64,000 nucleotides of DNA from Azadirachta indica (GCA_022749755.1 CM040443.1:18645228-18709227); one strand, 5' to 3'. Numbered from the stretch's first letter, positions 21,397 through 34,684 are shown. Notes: generated by a model not told the origin, from the sequence alone. Translations and numbers: made by a program.

Positions 21397-22747
21397 TTTA
21401 TTTTTGGGATATTGACATTTTCCTCCTTAAGGTTTAACTTAATAGGTAAATACCTCCTTAATGTTTGAAAAAAGACAGATATTCTTTTACGTTTGGATAA
21501 ATAGGCAGATACCCTTGAACTTTTATTTCCGTTAGTTGGCCTTTAATTTATTATCATTTGTATCCATTATCTTTTACATAATAATATTTTAATATATATT
21601 TTATTTTTAATATAACACTTTACTCCGTATTTTAATATTTTTCACAATATAATTTTTTTAAATATGATAATTTAGTCCATTTTTAATATTTTTTCATAAT
21701 ATAGTCAAAACTAAATACATTTTTAATTTTTTATTTCAATAGAAAATTTGAAAACTAAAATATTATTAAAAAAATTTAAACAATGAGTTAAATTTAATTC
21801 ATATTAAAATATTTTAAATTCATGTTAAAATATTTATATCCTTTTTTGTTTCTACAATAAATTTGATATTTAATTATTAAAAGAATTTTGAAATATATTT
21901 TAATATTTTATTCTTATATTAATATTTTTATTTAAAAGATTATATTAAATTTATTATAGTTATATAAAAATATAAATAATAAATACATGTTATATATATA
22001 TTACAAATAAAAATAATAAAAAATTTTCTTATTTTTCTATTTTTTAATTAAAATTAAATTATATTGGTTAATAGGAATATAAAATATATTTAATTACTAA
22101 TTCTATTAACAAATGATATTAAATTTTTTTTTTACTTTTTTTTTTTATATTTTCATAATTTTTCTCAAGACAATATAATAAATTTAATATAATCTTTTAA
22201 ATAAAAATATTAATATAAGAATAAAATGTTAAAATATATTTCAAAATTCTTTTAATAATTAAATATCAAATTTATTGTAGAAAAGGAAAAAAAAGGATAT
22301 AAATATATTAACATGAGTTTAAAATATTTTAATATGAGTTTAATTTAACTCATTATTTAAATTTTTTAATAATATTTTAATTTTCAAATTTTCTATTGAA
22401 ATAACAAATTAAAAATTTATTTAATCTTAAGTATATTATAAAAATATTAAATATGGATTAAATTGTTATATTAAAAAAATTATATTGTGAAAAATATTAA
22501 AATAGGGAGTAAAGTGTTATATTGAAATAAAATATATATCAAAGTATTATTATATAAAAGATGAGGGATACAAATGATAATAAATTAACAGGCCAACTAA
22601 CGGAAATAAAAGTTCAGGAGATGTTTGCCTATTTATCTAAACGTTAGAGATCATCTATCTTTTCTTAAACATCAGGAGGTATTTGTCTATTAGGTCAAAC
22701 ATCGGGGGTTGGGGGGGGGGTCGGAATTGCAATATCTCTTTATTTTT
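21397..22747. mobile_element. 1333-bp fold-back element, Mutator-like, with 9-bp target duplication
   Basis: The element spans 21406-22738. Its ends are GGGATATTG and, on the other strand, GAGATATTG. The flanks 21397-21405 and 22739-22747 are both TTTATTTTT, a perfect 9-bp target duplication. The two halves are reverse complements over about 600 bases each. For example, 'tatttccgttagttggcc' near 21526 pairs with 'ggccaactaacggaaata' near 22592, and 'ataacactttactcc' near 21611 pairs with 'ggagtaaagtgttat' near 22507. There is no transposase frame. A 9-bp duplication with very long inverted ends fits a Mutator-like fold-back MITE. A G run at 22710-22720 is near the right end. Confidence 0.85.
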
Positions 22748-25300
22748 TAATAGTTGATAATCACTCTTTTTAGATGATTCAATTTTAATTATAGTGCGTT
22801 TCAGATGTCATGTGCCTATGAGATTGAAATTTTCTTTGATTAGATTAATTTTGGATTTTGATGATGATTTAAAATTAATATAAATTAAAAAAAGATTAAC
22901 ATTAAACTCTCTTAATACAAGTTTCTATCTAAACATCAATTTATTATTAGTTAATAATTAGTTATGAATATGTCCTTTTTGCGTAGTTTTAGTAGTTAAG
23001 AGTAAGATTGGGCATGGTCAAATTCAGTTTAAATTTTCCTAAAATTAGATTGGACCAAAAAATTTTAAATTTTTAGTTTTATAATCAAAATCGAATTGGA
23101 TAAGAACTAGTATTGGATCATAATCGAATCAAATAAATATGCAATTGGACCGAATTGATCATTTTGAGTATGATGTTATTCATTTTTTTGGATTTTGAAT
23201 TTTTTTATAATTTTTTAACTTTCACAAAACAAAGTTGTTTTAATGTTAAAATATAAGAAAATCGACGTCATTTTGATAATAAAATATATAAAAATATTTA
23301 TGACTTACTTATAATATTTTAAACTAATATATGAACCAAAACAAAAATTTCTGGTTTTTTTAAAAATTAAAATTGATTTCAGACTGAATACATTTAAAAA
23401 TAGACCGAACCTGTTGATTTTAATATGATTTAATTCAATTTTCTGAGTTTTAGATCTTTTGCTCCAGTTTTAATTTAGGGCACATTTGACGCTATTAAAC
23501 TATTCTAAATTAAATGATAACAATTTAATATTTTATGAGTGGGATTTTTAATTACAATCTAAAACCTATAAAAGAATAAAAATTATTTCAAATATATACT
23601 AGTCAATATTCATCATAGGTAAGATTTCATATACTAACCAATGATTGTCGTATAAGTTTTCGTATGTCCTAAGACCAAGAGATGCAACTGTGGACACACA
23701 AAAGTGATTAGCCAGTGAACGCTCAACATCGAAGTCGACACGTATTATTAACAACATAATTAGTACAAATAAGGCCTAGATAATAAAGATCGAAGATTAA
23801 TCATACATAACATGATTTGCAAGCTAGGCCAAAGAAAATTGGACAAGTAGGGCAAATATGTCACATCAAAGCCACCATTAATGGAAAATAAAGACGATAT
23901 TATTCACGTGAAGTGGTCCAGATCTCTTTGGTACAAACAAAACAATATGGATTTAGATTTATATGCCTGCCAGAAACACTTCATTCTTCTGTTCCTCCAT
24001 TGTCCTCCCTTCCTCAGGTATATTTTCAAGCAGTAGGGGCCGGCTTGATGCAGACTAGATCACTCATAATACCATCTATTTTTCAATTGAAAGCTTTGGA
24101 AAATGTTGCTGATACCTTTTTTTATTGTCCCCATTTTCATGTTTCATGACCTTTATATACTTTTACGTGCTTTTGAAAAACGTTTTCTGACAATACATAT
24201 ATAATTATTGACATTGGCAATGGACTGTTGTTGTTGTCGTTGTCGTTGTTGGGTTTGTGCTGTATAGGTGCATGTCAACTCCGTGATATACATTTTGAAG
24301 TAAATCTTATAATCTTCCTTTTGAAATGCAAAGCTGACTCAGACCCATAGAAATTCACGTCTAATTTACACGAAATCTACCTTTATTTAAAAATGCTTAC
24401 AAACTTAGGTATCACTCACAGAACTTAATTTCTTTGACTTGAAAATATAATTACCTTTATAGTCATTATTAGTGCTACTTACTCAAAATGGAATATTAGT
24501 AATCTATTCTCATTTTGAAAAAGTGAAGAAAATAATATAGAAATATTTATATTTTTTAAAATATATAAATAAATTAATGCTGTAGTTGAAAGATTCACTT
24601 TATAGGTGAAAAATTAAAGTCATGATTTCAGTCATATTTGTAATGGCAGTAAAATTTCAAACATGGCAAATTTTCAAAGAGAATATTTAAAATCTCTCTA
24701 ACAACTTTGCATAGGTTATGAAAATTCAAAGATTAATTGAACAAACCTAATCACCTATGGAAAAAGTTCTCCCATATTAATCATGCAACCATGTTGATTT
24801 CTGCTTATTTCTTGTATTTTGAAGTGTGTGTATGTATATAAAATAAAAATTATTAAGTTTGGTTTGTATATCTTTAAATTATATATTTGAGTAAGTCAGT
24901 GTTAAATTATACAAAATAGTGTTAGATATGAAAAAAGTATTTTAAAATTATTGGTAAATTAAAAACAAACATATTTAATTATTTAAAATAAATAAATTCA
25001 ACTAGTTAAGTATCAAAATAAAAAAATCTTTTAATTTTACACTGAGTTGACGCGAACTTATTTAAATTTATATTTTTTTTTTCAATCTATTCATTTGGAA
25101 TAGATGATTAAGTATTATATTGTACAAATCTCTAATGAAATTAAATAGAAAAACTTTTTCTCATCTCTGTACAATCTTTTTCTTCAATATATTCATAATT
25201 TTTTTCCCACTTGTTAAAACTTTTTATTTTGTCCTTTCTTTTCTTAGGTCCTAATTTTCTGTCCCCTGCTCGATCAAATATTTCTTCCCTAGCTAAATCC
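22748..25300. other. Intergenic DNA upstream of GA20ox
   Basis: No supported gene. A segment near 23005-23480 has a 'gggcatgg' start and repeated 'gaccgaa/aattgg' words typical of decayed plant MITE-like elements, but its ends are unclear. The frame at 23913-24149 has no family signature. The part from about 25200 is the GA20ox promoter. Confidence 0.4.
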
Positions 25301-25309
25301 TATATAAAT
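25301..25309 (+). promoter_or_regulatory. TATA box of GA20ox
   Basis: TATATAAAT lies 54 bases before the GA20ox start codon, a normal distance for a plant gene with a short 5' UTR. Confidence 0.6.
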
Positions 25310-25354
25310 GCAATATCACATATGCCCCGGCCAGTTGTTTGTGTCTCTAATTAA

Positions 25355-27876
25355 ATGGATTCAAGCGCCGGCTCTACAATCTTTTTCCCATCTCAACTAG
25401 AGCTCCATGGTCAAAGAGAGTATGGATTTGCTTTTGTTGATTCATCTTTCTTGCAGAAGCAGACAAATATACCCGCAGAATTTACTTGGCCAAAAGGAGA
25501 TTTGGTTAGTTCCAGTGGAGAATTGATGGAGCCACTAGTAGATCTTGAGGGTTTCTGCAGAGGTGACGAGTTGGCAACTCAGCAAGCTGCAAGGATAATC
25601 AAAACTGCTTGCTTGAGCCACGGATTCTTTCAAGTGATTAATCATGGCGTTGATTCGCGTCTAATTACTGCAGCACATGATCATGTTGATAAATTCTTTA
25701 AGCTACCAGTTAGCCAGAAATTAAAGGCTCGGAAATTGCCTGGTAAGATGTGGGGATATTCCGGTGCTCATGCTGACCGTTTTGCATCAAAATTGCCATG
25801 GAAAGAGACATTATCTTTTGGCTACGATGAGAAATCTTTGGACCCTATCGTTGTAAATTTCTTTAAATCCACTATTGGAAATGATTTTGAACAGACAGGG
25901 TAAGATTTTAACTGACTGTACATAATATGTATTTGAAGTTACCCTAACCCTAGTTTGCATGTGTTTTATGTATCTATCTTCTCACAAACTCTAATGTTAT
26001 TATGAAATTTTGCCTTCTGTAGACTGATCTATCAAAAATATTGTGAAGCAATGAAGGGTTTATCTCTTGCGATAATGGAACTACTGGCAATCAGCTTGGG
26101 AATTGATCGATTGCATTACAGGAAAATTTTCGAAGATGGATGCTCGATAATGAGATGTAATTATTATCCTCCATGCAAAGAGCCAGGACTTGCACTTGGT
26201 ACTGGCCCTCATTGTGATCCAACATCACTAACAATTCTTCACCAAGATGAAGTTGGGGGTTTAGAAGTGTTCACCAACAACAGATGGAAAACTGTTCGTC
26301 CTCGTCATGATGCCCTAGTTATCAATATCGGTGAGACCTTCATGGTAGGTATCCTTAAAGCACCTAAAAGAAAATAAATGAATTATGTTCCCATCTTGCT
26401 ATTTGATCACAAATATGAAATAGGGAAAGGGGTTTGCTTTAGATCTGTGCTGTTGCCTGAGCTGTTGCTAAAAATTATTAAAAGAATAAATCTTCAGGCC
26501 ACATATTGATGATAACTACACATGTATACATCACAAGATCTTTGAAAATGAGTTAGGTTTTGATTAGGATAGCATAAAGTTATCTATGGACAATAAAAGG
26601 ATCGTGCTATTAGATTCCTCTGAAAAGAAAAAAGAAAATTACTTTATTTAGTTACCACTTGATGTAGCTGCTACGCCACGATCTCTTGTGCTGCTCTTTT
26701 TATGCCACTTAATGCATCACTGTACTGTTTGACATTTGACTGCCTCATCAAATGGTGGGTATTTCATTACATATTCTTAGCAGAGCATGATTACGAATAG
26801 GAAAAATCGTGGGGGGTACATACAATAGGGATTTTATGTTGTTTTTAATTATACAAACAAATAATAAAGTTGTTGTACGTTTTGTTTTAAAATTTTACTT
26901 TCATCTATCAAAACCATCAACATGACCTGATTTTTACCTTGAATAGTCTTACGATAAGATTTTATTGAATAGTTAGATGAATAACATGATGTATATCCTT
27001 CTTTTTATCATATTGTTTCTTTTTTGGAAGAATTAATACTATAGTGTTTTTCCAAATAATACAAAGTGATGGATGGGACAAGAGAGGCATGCTCTTGAAT
27101 AATGCTAGTCAAATTCAGATAATTTGATTAACAACACATACAACGGCTTAATGTCCTGTTAAATCGGTAGAGATTTGAGCATCTTCATCATCTCATATGC
27201 GTTATATTTAGCACTTGCGAAGCAAGAACATCGGTATATATGGGATAAGATTTATGATCTATTACTATATATGGAATAAGATGTTGTAGATTGGGTTTTC
27301 ATTATGTGATCGGAATATTTTGTGACGAGCTTGTTGAAAATTTTAGCAATATAAAACAAATTTCATGTTGTAATAAGTTGACAAGAATTTGTGGTTGTAG
27401 AAACTTAAGAATCCTTTAATTTAACGTAGGAAATTAATGAATTCGAAGGATATATACGTTGACAATAATTTCTCTTTCGACATGCACAAATGCATGTTCC
27501 TTGTACGTATATGTATATATAAATTAAAATTTGTGTTGTCTGTGGGGTTTTAAATCATGTGGGCATGCATACATTTATAATTGTAATTTATTTTTTGTTG
27601 GATGTGTAGGCATTATCAAATGGGAAATACAAGAGTTGCCTGCATAGGGCTGTGGTTAATAGGTACAAGGAGAGGAGATCTTTGGCCTTTTTTCTTTGCC
27701 CAAAAGGAGACAAAATTGTGAGACCTCCACCAGATCTTCCTGGTAGCCAGGGGAACAGGATGTACCCAGATTTCACATGGTCAGAATTGCTAGAATTCAC
27801 TCAGAAACACTATAGAGCTGATACTGCAACACTAGAAAACTTCACCAAATGGCTCAAATCTTCCAAACCAAGTTAA
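25355..27876 (+). CDS. GA20ox: Gibberellin 20-oxidase (three exons)
   Basis: Exons 25355-25899, 26023-26344 and 27610-27876 join in phase (GG|A; ATG|GCA) to give 377 residues, the usual length of the family. The enzyme is a soluble 2-oxoglutarate/Fe(II) dioxygenase that oxidises carbon 20 of GA12/GA53 stepwise to GA9/GA20, a main control step of gibberellin synthesis. The N-terminal dioxygenase domain spans residues about 60-160. The GA20ox signatures LPWKETLSF and NYYPPCKEPGLALGTGPHCD are present. Iron ligands are His245, Asp247 and His301, and the 2-oxoglutarate-binding Arg311-x-Ser313 is in place. The exon limits agree with those I recall for Arabidopsis GA20ox genes. Intron 1 is 123 bases and intron 2 is 1265 bases, the latter with stretches that look intergenic. 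No defect is seen. The subtype (1, 2 or 3) cannot be fixed here. Confidence 0.93.
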
Positions 27877-29290
27877 AATCTAGCTACTTACTTCGATGAT
27901 TTGATCCTAATTTGTTTCTAAACGTGTGTGTCGAAATATGTACTGTGAATTGTTATTGTCTAATCAGCTCTAAATATTTTCTTGTTCATTTAGGTATGCT
28001 ATGTCTTTATCATGCTGTTCCCATGTTTATCTATGTTATATATAATATATGAAGGAAGAAGAATGTTATCCCTTCATTATTGTCATCGAATATCTTTCAC
28101 GTATGCGTGGAGAACTCACTGATGGGGTTAAATATTATCAGGGGATATCTGATTCTTCATTATTAATTTGCTCTAATTATTGGGACCGAAGGATACTCAA
28201 TTCATATTCTTCAATTTCATTATTACTCAACTTGATCTTATAATTTATTTCACTGTTTCTAAAGATTCCATAAAACAGTGGATTGATTTGATAATCTAGT
28301 ATATATTTTTTAATAGTTTTGGGAATATATATAGACAAATTAATTCAAGCATGGTAGTTATGATTATAACAAATCACAAATAATTTGCATCCAATTTTGT
28401 TTAGGTTTAGTTTGAAACTAGTGTGAGTTGAAAATTCAAGAATTAAAGTATTCGATAAATACATACTTATATTTGATAATTAATATTCATGATTGGTGTA
28501 TATATATATATATATATATTTATTATTTGATAACTATTAATTTTATTTCAAAACAGTATCAAACATAACCTTCTTCATCAATTAATACATTACACTTATT
28601 AATCCATAAGATACTTGCTAGTATATATCCCGAAATCATATGGCATAGTACACATGATATTGAATCTCTAGTAACTTCATGATTTTTCGTTTGTTAGGCT
28701 TTACTCGTGTGGGCCAAATTGTTTGATTTTATCCACAATTTTCATTAATTATTTTTGAATATTTTGATTGCCTATCTCATCCCCACTAAATTTAATAGAA
28801 AGAAAAGCAAAATTACATTAATTTGCATTAATTAGTGACAGGATATAACAATGAAGGTCCTAACACGAGGGCTGTCCTTGTGTATATCCCATGAGGACAA
28901 ACGAGAATAATGATGATAAGACAAGGGGCCCAAAACCAAGGGACCAGTAAGAGTCAAAATGAGAGAGTTCTAGGCTTCGGATGTGTATTTCACTCTCTCT
29001 ATTAAATGTGTGTTGTATTCATGTCGACTTCTTTATAATCAATTTTTCATAATTTGTTGAAAGGTACTTATAATGAGAATAGATATGCTAAGATTTTCTC
29101 AATCAATATACATAAAGCAGGTAACAATAGGTCATGAGTTTTCATATTTTTACAAATAAGTGCCTGATTTATTTATTTATATTAAATAATTCAATTTTAC
29201 ATTATTGCATTACAACCATCAAAAGTTAATAATATACAAAGTAATAATAAAGTGATTTCAATCATTTTAACACGGATAATAAAATTTGTA
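27877..29290. other. Intergenic DNA after GA20ox, no gene seen
   Basis: The first 150-200 bases are the probable 3' UTR. A (TA)n microsatellite lies at about 28498-28520. The frame 28049-28243 shows no family signature. Confidence 0.4.
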
Positions 29291-29292
29291 AG

Positions 29293-30150
29293 GATGGCAA
29301 AATTTTTCATAGTAGTTTGAACCGTGAATGAGAATTCAATTTTAGGTTTAAACAGGGGATCGAATTTGGAAGGAAAAAATCTCTTTCTTTGGCATGTCCT
29401 TTCCCCACAATAGGTTAAAAAATATTTAGTTAATTATATATGTATTTATTTTATTTAATAAATGATTATAAAAGTTTTATATTTTTTTTGTCAATTAAGT
29501 TCTTAAAAAAATTTATAATTTTTTAATTTAATCAATTAAGTCCATATATATGTATATATATAATTTTTATATTTTGCTTTTCTTTCAAAATCTCAATTAT
29601 AATTACTTATATGTAATTTAAATTATTAACTTATTGTTCAACAATAAAAATTATATATATATTTTTTAAAAATTAATTATTAAAAGAAAATAAGTATATT
29701 TGTGATTAAATTTATTTTATTAAAATTTAAAAATTATAATATTAAAATACATTTATTATTCCTTCAAATAATTATAAAGAAAAATAATAGTAATAAAATT
29801 ATTTATAAATAATTGTTAAAGATAAAATTATTCTTATATTATATTATTAGTAATAATAATTACAATTATTAGACTTCAATTGTTTTAAATTATAAAATTA
29901 TTTTATATCAATAATAGTAATAATTTAAAAATAATATTTTTAATAATATAAATTAAATATGTCTTCTTAATTAAAGTTTTTTATTTACATATTTTAATGA
30001 ATAAATATAAGTGGTGTAGTGGCAAGTTAATTGCTATTCTCTTCCTTTATATCATGAGTTCAAAATTCAAATTCTTACAATTGCAATGTATGGGGTCGGG
30101 GATAGGGATTGGAGTTCGCGTGCGGCCCGTTGTCATGCAATCATAGGGAT
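29293..30150. mobile_element. Possible degenerate hAT-like element
   Basis: It begins AAGGATGGCAAAATTTTT and ends in a GC-rich stretch (about 30090-30137: 'ggggtcggggatagg', 'gcggcccgttgtcatg'). This resembles the two ends of the hAT-like element at 15439-17163, which has 'gggatggcaaga' and 'gtgggccgttgg...tgtcatccc'. The interior is extremely AT-rich. The right terminal repeat is too diverged to fix, so borders are approximate. A tRNA-like patch (30012-30075) lies inside. Confidence 0.35.
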
Positions 30151-33100
30151 CTATTTGATATAACTATACAAATTATGTCTTTAGCTATAAAAATATAGGA
30201 ATTTGGTTGTTATTATCCCATATGCAAAGCAATCACTAGACACAATAAACCAGAGTTGTTAGGTTTGAAAAGATGGGAGAATGAATGAGAGGTGATGTAT
30301 GAGGAGACCTTTGGGACACCACTGCGCCTAAAAAGGTGGAATCAAATATGGCGATATTTCAGGAGTAGTGTCGGCATGTTTATTGCATAATATATTTTGT
30401 TGCTTCAAATAACCTTTCAACTTCAACCGCTCGTGTACATAAATATATACCAACTTTGATATGATAATTGTGGCTCACACTCTCCGAAATTATGGCACCA
30501 TCAAGAATGAGTGAATTATGGACAAAGATTAACACCTTAACAAATTTTACCCTCAATTACTACATAGCCCAAAATTCATGCAACATTGCTCCCCAAGGTA
30601 ACGACTTGCCACTATTTAGTTGTGTGTTTTTCTTGGGACTATTACATGTAAATCTACTAATATATTACATTAGTAATCCTTAAAGAGTTTATATCAGAAG
30701 ATGGGTATGGTGTTAAAAATGTTTTAAAAGGTTAGATAAGAGGATAAATAGGATGTAATGTACCTTTGATATTTATACATATATCGTGTGATATCTACTT
30801 TTTTATTAGAGAAATATTTACGTGCATTTAAAGATGAGGAAGCTTCACTGTAAAAGTAAGAGAGTTTTAACCAAAACAGAATTTGAACACATTCACTCTC
30901 GTTACTAGCTCATTACTATTGCCTGTTGTTTCTTCATTTGGATTCCATTTCAACTACCAGGGTAAGCATGATAACAAGATATTAGGTTGGGCTTCAAATG
31001 ATCTCATGCCACTTCAAAATTAGAAAGAATTAAAAAGATAAATTCAATCATTTAGTGGCGGCTTCAGTGAAAAACAAACAACGAGAATTGTGTGCATGTA
31101 AAGGCATAATTTGCATCCAGGTCAAAGTCCTTGCAAATTAGCTTGTGTGATTTAATTTTAGCTTTCAACCAATAATATGCAGACAATTCACTAGTTGGGT
31201 TTCACTAGGGTTTTTTTTTTTCATATATATATTTTTTAATTTTAGTTCTCACATAGTCTACAATAGCAGTAGGAAATTTGTACCCACAAATAATATGCCG
31301 CCAATTCACTCATTGAGTGTTTTTCTTCTTTTTTAATTCTTATTTCTGTTCTTTTATTTTGGCATAGTCAACTTCAATTTATTTTTTCTTACAATAAATT
31401 GACTTACAATAAGTTTCTCTTTACAGAGAAAATTCAAACACTAAAAATGAAAATGATACAAAATACAATAATGTGGATTCGCCTTCCAAAACATATATAA
31501 TTGAACTAATTTGCAAACTTTGATTTTGATTATTACCACAAAGCAATCCTAAATCTTAAGAAATTATGTAGATATATATTAAGAAAGAATCTCTGTATCT
31601 CTATTTAATTCTTTTCAATGGTAATCATAAATCTATTATCTATTATTAAACCTATATCTACAGTAGAAATTTGTACCCACAGTTCACATGTTCCTTAACT
31701 TGATTCTGGAGAAGGCTAAGCAAACGATGAAGACATTACAGACTTGGGTCGCAAAGCTCTTGCCTATGAAGATACAGGCTTGTAATTCTAGGGAATGCTT
31801 AATTGGCATCTCATTTTAGGCCATCGATCGAATAAGATTGCACTTGTATTGATCTTAGTTGTGCATTGTACGTACATTACTAGCACTATGTATAATTGAG
31901 GTTCCTAATAATAAGGCAAAAGTCATCCTTCAAGGCTTTCTCTGCTTTCTCTTCTATTCCTTGTTTGGTCTACTCAAGCTTTTGTTATACAAATATTTCA
32001 ACAAGTAGTTGGCTCTTTTTTACTTTTTCGTATCTAACATGGTAATTATTATTATTATTATTATTATTGTAAATATCTGACACAGTAATCAAGAATCTAC
32101 TTTGAAAAAAAAAATTATTAGAACAAAGAAATGTTATATTTTGAAAAAAAGTCTACCTGATGCTAGCTAGCTCATGAATAGAACTGAATCAATCTTTTTT
32201 TTCTTTAAATTTTTGAAAAAAAACTACTGTAAGAAAGAAAATAATGGATTTATTCTAAAAATCAACATCTGCAATCATGGGTTGACTTCTCAAAAAAGAA
32301 AAAAAGAAAAAAACTGTAGACATTGTCTCCACTCGAGCAAAATTCCATTATAACAAAAAAAATGCACGTGTATCCTACGAAAAATCTTACTCTGGAAAAA
32401 AATTAATTATACAAAAGAACTTTGTGTCTAGAACAGAAATTTGTCCTAATACCTATTGAAAAGAATCAGACCTAAATGAATTACTCATCGATAATAGTTG
32501 ATTGTACTATGTGTTAAATATTGTAAAAACTATTGATATTATATCAAATATTTTTTGAAAATTAAAAATTTTGATTGAATCTAATTTGACATTAATCATG
32601 AAAATTTTTGTTAAATTTGAGTAAAATTATTTTATTTAAAAACTTTTACTCCTAATTATTTATAAAAAAAAAATGTAAACCAATAGTAGTTAATCAATAG
32701 CAATATTTACAATTTTTTTCTTAATTTCTTGCGTTTTCAGATCAAGCTTTTGGTATTTTCTCAAGTGGGCTTTAAATGGCTTTTTGCTCAGAAAATTCTA
32801 CTAAACGCACCGTTTATTTTTCTTAACAACCCATCCATCGACGGATTGGGATGTGAATCCAGGGACCAAACTTATGTCTTCCGAATTCCAACATAAATAT
32901 GACAAAATTTCCATGAGAATGAAGAGCGTTAAAATTTCGTTTTAGACCAGGCCATATGAATTTATTTTTCTATAGGCCAAAGTGTTGACTCGATCCACCG
33001 TTGAAATTACAGGTTGAACTAAGCAATGAAAATGAAAGAGCAATCGCCAACAAAATCCAATTGAGATTCTGAGGCCAATCATGACTCTGGAACCCGACTC

Positions 33101-33815
33101 TTTTCTTTTTTATTTTTTATTCTCAACATTAGAATATATATAGTTCCTTACAAGATTACGAGCTTATTTACAGTAAATTATTTCTAATCATACCCAAACA
33201 AGACAAATTAAACTCAAATTTTAGTAAAATTGAAATAATAAAAGTGACCTACGCAAAATAGAATCAAATATATACAAAATGATGAATCTCGTAAAATAAA
33301 AAATATAATAATTAGAAACTCCTCAAACTTTCCCACTTCATTTGTTTTTCCTGATTTGTTATTTGAATTTTTCTTTCTTAGATAAGATCTTAATTTCAAA
33401 AAAATTAAATGAAGTTGCAAATCAACTTAGAATAAGTATTTGGTTGACCCAACTCACTATCATCAAATTATGAAATTTTAAAATGGTTGATGTCGAGAGC
33501 AGCAGCAGCAGCAGCTGATGAAAATGGAATAACGTTGCCTCGATGACTTGGTCGCGCAACATTTCTGATGAATCATTGAAAACTCTGAAAGTGAACACTC
33601 ACCAATTAATATGCATGCTTAGAAAATCACATTTATATATATTTTGAATATTCATCCAACTTTTATATATATATATATATGTATTGGAAGTAAACTGTGC
33701 CTTCATTTTCATAAAATCAGCTCTGATGTTTATATAATTTTGTATAAGGTTACATAATAATAATTAATTTAGCCAATGGATTAACACAAGTTCTGTACAT
33801 GTTATATATGAAAAC
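30151..33815. other. Long intergenic stretch, no gene seen
   Basis: AT-rich. Short related segments occur at 31165-31215, 31290-31325 and 31660-31690 ('aataatatgc', 'caattcact', 'aaatttgtacccaca'), suggesting local duplication. An (ATT)n run is at 32046-32069, an (AGC)n run at about 33499-33516, and a (TA)n run near 33664-33680. No coding frame is supported. Confidence 0.4.
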
Positions 33816-33920
33816 AAAAGAAGTGAATTGGTCTTCTATAAATGAATATAAGGGCCAACAACCATAGAGAGTTTCACACACCAGCTACATTAACAAAGAA
33901 ACAGACATTAAACAGCAAAA
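33815..33920 (+). pseudogene. Relic of a WAK promoter and 5' leader
   Basis: 'tgaattggtct', 'atgaata', 'agggccaacaac' and 'catagagagtt' occur in the same order and spacing as 'tgaattggtct', 'atgaataa', 'agggccaacaac' and 'catagaaagtt' just before the WAK gene at 35805 (35695-35755). No receptor coding region follows here. Instead a fold-back element begins at 33952. It is probably what is left of another tandem WAK copy. Confidence 0.55.
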
Positions 33921-33941
33921 AAGAATAAATACTTTTTCATA

Positions 33942-34684
33942 TTAAAAGTAAGGATTATTTTTGGCCATGTCTTCGTATTTATTAATATATATCAGATATA
34001 AATCAACTTTTGTAAAAATTACTACTCCATCTCCATATAACAATAAAATAACTATTTCACTCTTATTCTAATTAAAAATAAAAAAGATAATAATATTTTA
34101 GTCTCTAAATTTTGATAAAATAACAAATTAAGATATATTTTAGTCAATTATAATATTTTAATCCTTATCATATCATTATATTTACCACCATTCGTTAGAA
34201 CTTTTGTAGGTATAATTGAATTTTTCTCTGCAATGGTAAAAAGTCCTAAAGTATAATCATGACACATATAATTACACTATCAAAAACAAGAATTAAACTT
34301 ACGACACATGACTTTCATTCACTATTTTTGAAAACAAATAATAATAAAGGTTATAAGGATTTACTTGGATGAGTTATTCTGGCTTTCATTGGTAAATATA
34401 ATTTGAAAAAAATTTGCGTTTGAAAAGAGATGGAAGAAGGGCTTAAAAAAAAATAATAGTAGGGACTAAAATGTTAAATTAACTAAAGTATATCGTGATT
34501 TGTTATTTTAACAAATTTTAGAAATTAAAATGTCATTATTTTTTAATTTTTAATTAAAATAAGGATAAAATAGTCATTTTATGATTACGTGGGGTTGGAG
34601 TGATGATTTTTACAAAAGTTAATTTATATATAATATATGTCAATAAATATAGGGGCACGGCCAAAAATAACCCATTGAAAGTAA
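33942..34684. mobile_element. 723-bp fold-back element, Mutator-like
   Basis: The element spans 33952-34674 with inverted arms of about 230 bases. 'ggattatttttggcc' opens it, and 'ggccaaaaataaccc' lies at the right end. 'caacttttgtaaaaat' near 34003 pairs with 'atttttacaaaagtt' near 34607, and 'aataacaaatta' near 34120 pairs with 'gatttgttatttt' near 34497. The flanks TTAAAAGTAA and TTGAAAGTAA (9 of 10 match) are a likely 9-10-bp target duplication. There is no coding frame. The central part (about 34190-34460) is not palindromic. Confidence 0.75.

Noticed and set aside
23913..24149. 78-residue plus-strand frame upstream of GA20ox
   Set aside because: No domain, signal or conserved motif. 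It lies in an intergenic region and is not longer than chance frames elsewhere.
30012..30075. tRNA-like A- and B-box patch
   Set aside because: No cloverleaf can be drawn, and the B-box is degenerate. It is at best a SINE remnant, not a tRNA gene.
31700..31800. Translation with 'TLQTWVAK' and, in another frame, 'KALAYEDTG', resembling the CC domain of an NB-LRR
   Set aside because: The match needs a frame change and covers only about 25 residues with no P-loop or other motif nearby, so it may be chance.
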